From positions 1 through 12,177 of the forward strand of contig PAMF01000075.1 in NCBI GenBank assembly GCA_002707185.1: 12,177 nucleotides of DNA, given 5' to 3'. The notes beneath the pieces were generated by a model. The model ran no database searches, was not told the origin of the DNA, and worked only from the letters and a program-made list of their open reading frames with translations. This document shows positions 7,471-12,177 of this stretch, piece by piece. The DNA is from Chloroflexota bacterium (GTDB lineage Bacteria; Chloroflexota; Dehalococcoidia; UBA3495). Every line of letters starts with the position of its first letter. Position 1 is the first letter of the stretch. The position numbers and the translations under genes are program-made.

Positions 7471-7491
7471 ACTTTATTAACCGTTAATGGC

Positions 7492-7529
7492 AATTAGGCC
7501 ACTCCTCTAGAGGAGTGGCCTAATTTTTT
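7492..7529 (+). terminator. Rho-independent terminator between convergent genes, overlapping the tmk end
   Basis: A perfect 34-base palindrome (7492-7525) has arms beginning AATTAGGCCACTCC, centred at 7508/7509, with six T's at 7524-7529. It is a strong terminator for the plus-strand selenoprotein transcript. For the leftward operon the same hairpin forms, but the following bases are less U-rich. The right arm is coding: it specifies the last residues of Tmk (IRPLL), and the tmk stop (7507-7509) lies at the hairpin tip. Confidence 0.9.
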
Positions 7530-8109
7530 CCCAAATCTCTGCGCTTAATGTCGGTTTAGGCTTGGTGGCATCGAGTACTAGCCATTGAGATGTCTCTTTT
7601 TTGGCGATAGATAAATAGCCTTGCCGTACTTTATGGTGAAATTCGGTAGAGGCGAAGTCAAATTTGTCTTGGATATCGTCAGATTTACGAGAAGGGATTA
7701 AGTTAGCGGGAAGATCTAGTAAAATTGTTAAATCTGGTGCGAGGTCGGAACACACTAGTTGATTTAATCTAGTGATTTCTGTTAGGTCTAGTCCCTGTCC
7801 ATGGCCCTGATAAGCTATGGTAGAAGCAGTGAATCGGTCGCTGATTACATTGATGTTTTTTTCCAAAGCAGGCTTGATGACAGTTTCAACTAGTTCAGAC
7901 CGAGCAGCAAGGAAGAGGAATAATTCACTTAAGGGTTCGATTTCGGCTGACGATTTCAAGGCAGTCCTTAAAGATTCCCCAAGAGGTGTGCCGCCTGGTT
8001 CTCTAGTTAAAATCACGGGATAGCCATCGGTTTCCATTTGTTGTAACAAAGCCAGAGCTTGCGAGCTTTTTCCGGCTCCGTCAGGTCCTTCAAATACTAT
8101 AAATGCCAT
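7507..8109 (-). CDS. tmk: Thymidylate kinase (dTMP kinase)
   Basis: Phosphorylates dTMP to dTDP with ATP for DNA synthesis. From the ATG at 8109 it is 200 residues, typical. Motifs in order: MAFIVFEGPDGAGKSSQ with the P-loop GPDGAGKS, then TREPGGTPLGE, the DRF version of the DRY/DRH motif in SDRFTASTIAYQGHGQG, LLDLP, and a LID region containing SRKSDD. A GTG at 8127 would add six residues (MFGCYT). Family proteins start just before the first beta strand, so 8109 is preferred, although its Shine-Dalgarno sequence is weak. It is the last gene of the leftward operon, 24 bases after the stop of the R3H ATPase gene, and its last codons form one arm of the terminator. Confidence 0.96.
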   Translation of the reverse strand: MAFIVFEGPDGAGKSSQALALLQQMETDGYPVILTREPGGTPLGESLRTALKSSAEIEPLSELFLFLAARSELVETVIKPALEKNINVISDRFTASTIAYQGHGQGLDLTEITRLNQLVCSDLAPDLTILLDLPANLIPSRKSDDIQDKFDFASTEFHHKVRQGYLSIAKKETSQWLVLDATKPKPTLSAEIWEKIRPLL

Positions 8110-8133
8110 TGTATAGCACCCAAACACTAGAGG

Positions 8134-9771
8134 TTATGGTCTATATATCAAAACGGATCTTGACGGATCTTTTCCTCTACTCGTTGATGCGAGGTTAAAT
8201 CTTTCTGCCAAGATATGTTGTAGTCGCCTTACATAAGCTCTTTGAGGGGTTAGTTGTATACTGAATTCGCCTTGTAAAATTTTCTCAGATGCTTCCTCGG
8301 CTTCTTTCATTGCTTCGTCTAAGTTTATTTTAACCTCGGATGAGTTAAATCTAGGTGGTCGGATTAACGACTCTTCTAACCCTTGTTGTTTAGCTAAAGT
8401 TCTGAGGAAGTCTGCCACTTGGGGCATAGTGTTTTTCCTTAAAACGAATACTGGAGTTCCGCTTGATTCTGCTATCTTGACTAAGTTAGCCCCTCTTCTG
8501 TAATGATTTTTGGTGGTTAGCACGTGGGTAGCTTGTCGTAATTCGTTTGCAGTGTTTATCGTTAGCCCCACTTCACTCTGGGCTCCCTCTAACTTGTCCC
8601 TGCTCACACCAAACAGGAATACTCTAGCGTCTATATTTCTATTGATCCCATCAGAGGCTTCTGTTTCTAGCTCGTCGACAAGAGAGTAAGAAGGTCTAGA
8701 TTGTACTTTGTTGGGGTGACTAACTTGCCATGCTGCTGTACCCCCTTCCCCTTGTTGCCGCATTTCTTGTCGTTGGTTTATTTCTCCGTTTTCGTCTAAA
8801 TAACGCACTTCGGGAACAATGGGATAGCCTCGAAGCCATTGGTCGACCACGTGGGAAACGTCATTATTGATAGCGACTTCGTTCCAGCTGTTGATCTCTA
8901 TAACGACATCAAATGTAGGTGGAGCTTTACGTTCAAGTACGGTTTTTTGAGTGCCTCTGTATCGGGCTTCTTGGTCTCCCAAAGTAACCGATTGAATTCC
9001 CCCAATCAGATCAGACAGGGTAGGGTTTAGAATTAAATTATCTAAAGTGTTCCCGTGAGCAGTGGCTACCAACTGTACCCCACGTTCTGCTATTGTGCGT
9101 GCTGCAGCAGCCTCTAGTTCGGTCCCCATCTCATCGATGACTATAACTTGGGGCATATGATTTTCAACGGCCTCGATCATGACTGCGTGTTGTTCGTCTG
9201 GTCTGGCTACTTGCATCCTTCTAGCATGTCCAATCGCTGAATGAGGAACATCTCCATCGCCAGCTATCTCATTCGAGGTATCTACTATAATTACCCTTTT
9301 TTTTGCATCTTCAGCGAGAACTCGGCCGACTTCTCTTAACATGGTAGTTTTTCCAATGCCGGGCCGTCCTAGCAGTAAGATATTTTTTCCAGATAGGACT
9401 AGGTCTTCAATTATTTTGATAGTGCCGTATATTGCTCTACCAACTCTGCAGGTGATCCCAATTACTTGGCCTTTTCTATTACGAATGGCTGAAATTCTGT
9501 GGAGAGTCCGTTCAATTCCAGCCCGATTGTCTTGGCCAAATTCTCCGATTTTTGACACTAATTCTGCCAGATCGTCTGTTGTAATACAGTCCTCTGATAA
9601 AATTATATCTTCAGTAAGGAATCGAGCTTCGGGATTACGCCCTAAATCCATTACAACTTCCAAGAGATCGGCGATGTTTTCCCTGCTACGGAGAGCAACA
9701 CCAATGCGTTGTGGCAATACATTCAGGAGTAATTCTAGTTCTGATTGAACCGGAGGTTGCATTGTTACCAA
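8134..9771 (-). CDS. R3H-domain AAA ATPase, SpoIIIAA/Ycf45-like
   Basis: Predicted cytoplasmic ATPase with a single-stranded nucleic acid binding domain; its cellular role is not established. Of 545 residues, the N-terminal part (about 10-50, LLNVLPQRIGVALR) resembles the start of SpoIIIAA/Ycf45-type proteins. The AAA core has Walker A GRPGIGKT at 135-142 and Walker B VIVIDEMG at 209-216, followed by ATAHGNTLDNLI and LIGGIQSVTLGDQEARYRG, all typical of the family. A spacer of about 330-380 precedes a second alpha/beta region (about 382-460, from RVFLFGVS). The C-terminus is an R3H motif (about 505-543: RAYVRRLQHILAERF, then SRGKDPSR). The TTG at 9771 has GGAGG seven bases upstream. The next ATG (9762) is 16 bases from that site, so TTG is favoured. 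It sits between pdxT (57 bases) and tmk (24 bases) in the leftward operon. Confidence 0.9.
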   Translation of the reverse strand: MVTMQPPVQSELELLLNVLPQRIGVALRSRENIADLLEVVMDLGRNPEARFLTEDIILSEDCITTDDLAELVSKIGEFGQDNRAGIERTLHRISAIRNRKGQVIGITCRVGRAIYGTIKIIEDLVLSGKNILLLGRPGIGKTTMLREVGRVLAEDAKKRVIIVDTSNEIAGDGDVPHSAIGHARRMQVARPDEQHAVMIEAVENHMPQVIVIDEMGTELEAAAARTIAERGVQLVATAHGNTLDNLILNPTLSDLIGGIQSVTLGDQEARYRGTQKTVLERKAPPTFDVVIEINSWNEVAINNDVSHVVDQWLRGYPIVPEVRYLDENGEINQRQEMRQQGEGGTAAWQVSHPNKVQSRPSYSLVDELETEASDGINRNIDARVFLFGVSRDKLEGAQSEVGLTINTANELRQATHVLTTKNHYRRGANLVKIAESSGTPVFVLRKNTMPQVADFLRTLAKQQGLEESLIRPPRFNSSEVKINLDEAMKEAEEASEKILQGEFSIQLTPQRAYVRRLQHILAERFNLASTSRGKDPSRSVLIYRP

Positions 9772-9828
9772 ATTGTTGCCTCCACTACCGCCTGCTTTAG
9801 GTCAGTACTTACGATGATCAGTTTATTG

Positions 9829-10407
9829 TCATAAAGAATAACTCGCCATACTAACGAATCTATCGTGTAATCTGGAGTCTTTAGTAAGTTCTGGGTGAAA
9901 TGATGTCGCAAGGAGACGTTTTTGTTGGACTGCGACTGCCCTCCCATCTTCCAAAGTTGCCAGAACTTCTACTTCGAGGCCTACACGGGAGATTATGGGA
10001 GCCCTGATAAAAATAGCATGGTATGGAAGAGGATCAAGAGATTTAACGGTAAGGTCTTGTTCGAAACTATCGATTTGCCTGCCAAATGCGTTCCGGATCA
10101 CGGTAATATCCATTAATCTCAAGGGTATTGGATCTTTTTCAGTGATCTCTGAAGCCATCATGATCATCCCCGCACATGTCCCCCATATGGCTTTCCCGTC
10201 AGATGCCATTTTTTGAATCGGCTCACGAAGCTCGTATATGCTCATTAACCGGCTCAATGTAGTACTCTCCCCACCAGGTATGATTAGGCCATCTAAATCA
10301 TCTAGTTGGTAGGGCAGACGCACTTCTTGAGTTTTAACTCCGAGTCCGTGAAGGATTGTTATATGTTCGGCGAAATCCCCTTGGATCGCTAACACGCCTA
10401 TTTTCAA
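9829..10407 (-). CDS. pdxT: PLP synthase glutaminase subunit
   Basis: Class I glutamine amidotransferase subunit that hydrolyses glutamine and passes ammonia to PdxS for pyridoxal 5'-phosphate synthesis. It is 192 residues, typical. The N-terminus is KIGVLAIQGDFAEH, and GLIIPGGEST gives the oxyanion-strand motif. The nucleophile is Cys78 in WGTCAGMI, and His171 and Glu173 of SFHPEL complete the triad. NAFGRQIDSFEQDL and FIRAPII are family blocks. The start is TTG at 10407 with AGGT five bases upstream. The stop is 57 bases before the R3H ATPase start. pdxS lies 75 bases upstream on the same strand, the usual PdxS/PdxT pairing, and the two products form a dodecameric complex. Confidence 0.97.
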   Translation of the reverse strand: MKIGVLAIQGDFAEHITILHGLGVKTQEVRLPYQLDDLDGLIIPGGESTTLSRLMSIYELREPIQKMASDGKAIWGTCAGMIMMASEITEKDPIPLRLMDITVIRNAFGRQIDSFEQDLTVKSLDPLPYHAIFIRAPIISRVGLEVEVLATLEDGRAVAVQQKRLLATSFHPELTKDSRLHDRFVSMASYSL

Positions 10408-10482
10408 TTTTACCTGTTACCTTAAAATCACACTATTTGACAGAGTATTTTGAGTATAAACCAGACTTGTCTGTGTATCACA

Positions 10483-11373
10483 CTAAATGCTTCTAGGAGC
10501 TAATAAATCCTCTTGCGGTATGGAGCGAGTACTTATGCCTACCATCGCTTCCCCAAGATCTTTCGAAACCTCTGTTAATATTTTAGGGTCGTTGTAATGT
10601 GTAACTGCTTGAACTATAGCGTATGCCCTACGGGCTGGATCACCGGATTTGAAAACACCTGACCCAACAAATACTCCGTCTGCCCCTAATTGCATCATCA
10701 GTGAGGCATCCGCAGGTGTAGCGACTCCCCCTGCGGCAAAATTGACCACGGGCATCCGTTCTGCCTCACGGGTTTGCGTCAATAATTCGAGACTAACCCC
10801 AAGGTTACGGGCTTCAACTACCAGTTCATCATCCGGCATGTTTTGTAATTTTCTAATAGCATCTTGTACGGTCCGCATATGTCTTACGGCCTCAACGATG
10901 TCTCCGGTACCGGCCTCACCTTTCGTTCTTATCATTGCTGCTCCCTCCGAAATCCTCCGGAGAGCTTCTCCTAGGTCACGGCAACCGCATACAAAAGGTA
11001 CTTTAAAATCATGCTTCCATACGTGATGTAATTCATCTGCTGGTGTCAAGACTTCGGACTCATCTATATAGTCTATACCAAGTGATTCTAATATTTGGGC
11101 CTCAACAAAATGCCCTATTCGGCACTTAGCCATTACCGGGATGCTAACGCTGTCCATAATTTCGCAGATTATGGTAGGGTCTGTCATCCTTGCAACGCCC
11201 CCATCGGCTCTAATATCCGCGGGTACCCGTTCCAAAGCCATTACTGCGACTGCTCCGGATTCTTGAGCAATTTTGGCTTGTTCAGCGTTAACGACGTCCA
11301 TAATGACGCCACCCTTTAGCATCTGAGCGTGTCCGGACTTAACGGCAAACGTTCCTGTCAAAACTTCAACCAC
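10483..11373 (-). CDS. pdxS: PLP synthase subunit PdxS
   Basis: Makes pyridoxal 5'-phosphate from ribose 5-phosphate, glyceraldehyde 3-phosphate and ammonia (DXP-independent vitamin B6 route). It is 296 residues, the usual length, with a TIM-barrel pattern. Key residues are Asp26 in [13 protein letters not shown], Lys83 in [10 protein letters not shown] (the lysine that binds ribose 5-phosphate) and Lys151 in [23 protein letters not shown] and the phosphate-binding [13 protein letters not shown] and [14 protein letters not shown] are also seen. The start is GTG at 11373, with GGAGG nine bases upstream. It is the first gene of the leftward operon pdxS-pdxT-R3H ATPase-tmk, with a promoter candidate about 45 bases upstream. 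Confidence 0.98.
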   Translation of the reverse strand: MVEVLTGTFAVKSGHAQMLKGGVIMDVVNAEQAKIAQESGAVAVMALERVPADIRADGGVARMTDPTIICEIMDSVSIPVMAKCRIGHFVEAQILESLGIDYIDESEVLTPADELHHVWKHDFKVPFVCGCRDLGEALRRISEGAAMIRTKGEAGTGDIVEAVRHMRTVQDAIRKLQNMPDDELVVEARNLGVSLELLTQTREAERMPVVNFAAGGVATPADASLMMQLGADGVFVGSGVFKSGDPARRAYAIVQAVTHYNDPKILTEVSKDLGEAMVGISTRSIPQEDLLAPRSI

Positions 11374-11417
11374 AGCAGATATCCTCCATAGAGCATTGAC
11401 TTTTTATTCCAGATGAT

Positions 11418-11447
11418 ATTATACGACATACCTATAGCCTTTACCAA
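11418..11447 (-). promoter_or_regulatory. Promoter candidate for the pdxS operon
   Basis: On the minus strand TTGGTA (11447-11442) and a perfect TATAAT (11423-11418) are spaced by 18 bases. Transcription would start near 11411, about 38 bases before the GTG of pdxS. It is divergent from the tRNA promoter, and the two -35 boxes are about 30 bases apart. No PdxR-type repeat was identified. Confidence 0.5.
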
Positions 11448-11476
11448 TCTTGAGTCGACGGATGTGCATTATCAGC

Positions 11477-11506
11477 TTGACATGACCGAAAGACTAGATT
11501 TAATAT
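11477..11506 (+). promoter_or_regulatory. Promoter of the tRNA-Phe/tRNA-Gly pair
   Basis: A perfect -35 TTGACA (11477-11482) and TAATAT (11501-11506) with an 18-base spacer lie just upstream of tRNA-Phe. Transcription would begin near 11513, leaving only a few bases of 5' leader. Confidence 0.55.
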
Positions 11507-11518
11507 TTCCTTAGTCTA

Positions 11519-11591
11519 GCCGAGGTAGCTCAGGTGGTAGAGCACGGCACTGAAAATGCCGGTGTCGACAGTTCGAGTCTGTCCCTCGGCA
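11519..11591 (+). tRNA. tRNA-Phe (anticodon GAA)
   Basis: The acceptor stem pairs GCCGAGG (11519-11525) with CCTCGGC (11584-11590), with discriminator A at 11591. The D-loop is AGCTCAGGTGGTAGAGC. The anticodon stem CGGCA/TGCCG encloses CTGAAAA with anticodon GAA (11552-11554). The T-loop is GTTCGAGTC. The 3' CCA is not fully encoded (ACC followed by T). tRNA-Gly follows after 20 bases, probably in the same transcript. Confidence 0.96.
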
Positions 11592-11611
11592 CCTTTTAGC
11601 GGGTTCCTCGA

Positions 11612-11686
11612 GCGGAAGTGGCTCAGTGGTAGAGCATCTCCTTGCCAAGGAGAGGGTCGTGGGTTCGAATCCCATCTTCCGCTCCA
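11612..11686 (+). tRNA. tRNA-Gly (anticodon GCC)
   Basis: The acceptor stem pairs GCGGAAG (11612-11618) with CTTCCGC (11676-11682). The discriminator is T, as usual for tRNA-Gly, and CCA (11684-11686) is encoded. The anticodon stem TCTCC/GGAGA (11637-11653) holds GCC at 11644-11646. The T-loop is GGTTCGAATCC. A recombinase remnant lies 81 bases past its 3' end, so this tRNA is a candidate attachment site. Confidence 0.97.
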
Positions 11687-11767
11687 ACTCTCTCATCTTC
11701 CTCTAATTCGTATCTGAGTCTCGCTTTATTTTATACCTTATGGGCGTTTTTGCCGACATTGTTTTAA

Positions 11768-11899
11768 TTACCCCTGTTCCATAGCCTTGGCGAAAGCATC
11801 TGCCGCTTCTTTTTGCCAGCCCGGTAAAAGATGTTTGTAGATATCTCCTTTGGTTGCGATATTGGCATGGCCCAGACGTTTTCCAACCATAGGCGAGGC
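11768..11899 (-). pseudogene. C-terminal remnant of a tyrosine recombinase (integrase)
   Basis: On the minus strand this reads about 44 codons ending in TAA (11768-11770), with no stop inside. The blocks are SPMVGKRLGHANIATKGD, then IYKHLLPG, then WQKEAADAFAKAMEQG. This matches the end of phage-type tyrosine recombinases: the LGH box (His codon 11867-11869) and the nucleophile tyrosine in the DIYxHxLPG block (codon 11837-11839). The N-terminal domain and the catalytic R...HxxR boxes are missing. Upstream the frame stays open to a stop at 11972-11974 but no longer resembles an integrase, and from 11931 it overlaps the tail of the cytochrome gene in another frame. It cannot be an active recombinase. 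Its place just past the 3' end of tRNA-Gly, in convergent orientation, suggests the last trace of an integrated element. Confidence 0.72.
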
Positions 11900-11930
11900 C
11901 CTGAGCTGTATCGGGGAAATTACCTTTACC

Positions 11931-12177
11931 CTACGGGAGAGGATTCCCTGATGTGGGTTCAGTAAATCCCGTTAGGTAGTCAGCGATACTACGGGCTTGG
12001 GAATCTGAGAGCCCTAAGTTAGGCATATTAGCATTTGGATCATCGAACCTGGGTTCAATAAGCCGGTGGTAAATCCAGCGTCTGACCTGTTCAATTCCTT
12101 CCAATTGTAAAATTTCGGTCCTAGCATCTCGAAATTCCAAGAACGGCTGATCTTCTGATTGGTTCAATTGATTTACA
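11931..12177 (-). CDS. c-type cytochrome domain protein, C-terminal part, cut by the right edge
   Basis: The minus-strand frame is open from the right edge to a TAG at 11931-11933, so its 5' part lies outside the window. A TTG at 12167 could be read as a start, but the frame continues beyond it and no Shine-Dalgarno sequence is seen. The visible 81 codons include WIYHRLIEPRFDDP, then NANMPNLGLSDSQARSIADYL. That is the end of a class I cytochrome c fold: the Met of MPNLGLS is the likely sixth haem ligand, and the final helix is SDSQARSIADYL. The haem-attachment CxxCH would be upstream and is not visible, so the call rests on the C-terminal pattern. It could be a free electron carrier or the cytochrome domain of a larger respiratory protein. 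Its stop lies about 30 bases from the integrase remnant. Confidence 0.65.
   Translation of the reverse strand, partial: VNQLNQSEDQPFLEFRDARTEILQLEGIEQVRRWIYHRLIEPRFDDPNANMPNLGLSDSQARSIADYLTGFTEPTSGNPLP

Noticed and set aside
11491..11517. Inverted repeat AGACTA/TAGTCT around the tRNA -10 box as an operator
   Set aside because: It is six bases per arm with no known regulator and is easily fortuitous.
11511..11696. Minus-strand 61-codon protein across the two tRNA genes
   Set aside because: It lies entirely over well-formed tRNA-Phe and tRNA-Gly. Such antisense frames over tRNAs are common annotation artefacts.

Overview
The window looks like ordinary bacterial chromosome, by eye slightly AT-rich, with housekeeping genes in two converging blocks. 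The mix suggests a marine or environmental Chloroflexota (Dehalococcoidia/SAR202-like). The pointers are a short four-domain ribosomal protein S1, an R3H-domain AAA ATPase next to thymidylate kinase, ribose-5-phosphate-dependent PLP synthase (PdxS/PdxT), and frequent TTG and GTG starts. This placement is an inference from gene content; there is no marker such as 16S rRNA to confirm it.

Left block, plus strand (1-6796): the 3' part of an unrecognised gene, a tiny ORF that overlaps the next start codon, rpsA (S1), valS (valyl-tRNA synthetase), aroE (shikimate dehydrogenase) and aroC (chorismate synthase). It serves translation and the common aromatic pathway.

Centre (6797-7530): a gap of about 390 bases, then a small selenoprotein gene that a standard gene finder would truncate. 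A good Shine-Dalgarno sequence and ATG at 7186 open a frame with an in-frame TGA at 7228. The frame continues into an Rdx-family (SelW/SelT-like) protein, and the TGA falls exactly on the second position of the C-x-x-U redox motif. The gene has its own promoter upstream, a hairpin placed like a bacterial SECIS just after the TGA, and a strong terminator downstream. This is the most interesting object in the window.

Right block, minus strand (11373 down to 7507): pdxS, pdxT, the R3H/AAA ATPase and tmk, all leftward and probably one transcript from a promoter near 11420-11447. The terminator shared with the selenoprotein gene is built partly from the last codons of tmk.

Right edge (11477-12177): a plus-strand tRNA-Phe/tRNA-Gly pair behind a consensus -35 promoter. 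Downstream of tRNA-Gly, on the minus strand, lies a C-terminal scrap of a tyrosine recombinase that keeps the LGH box and the nucleophile tyrosine. It is most easily read as the remnant of an element once integrated at tRNA-Gly. The C-terminal part of a c-type cytochrome then runs off the right edge.
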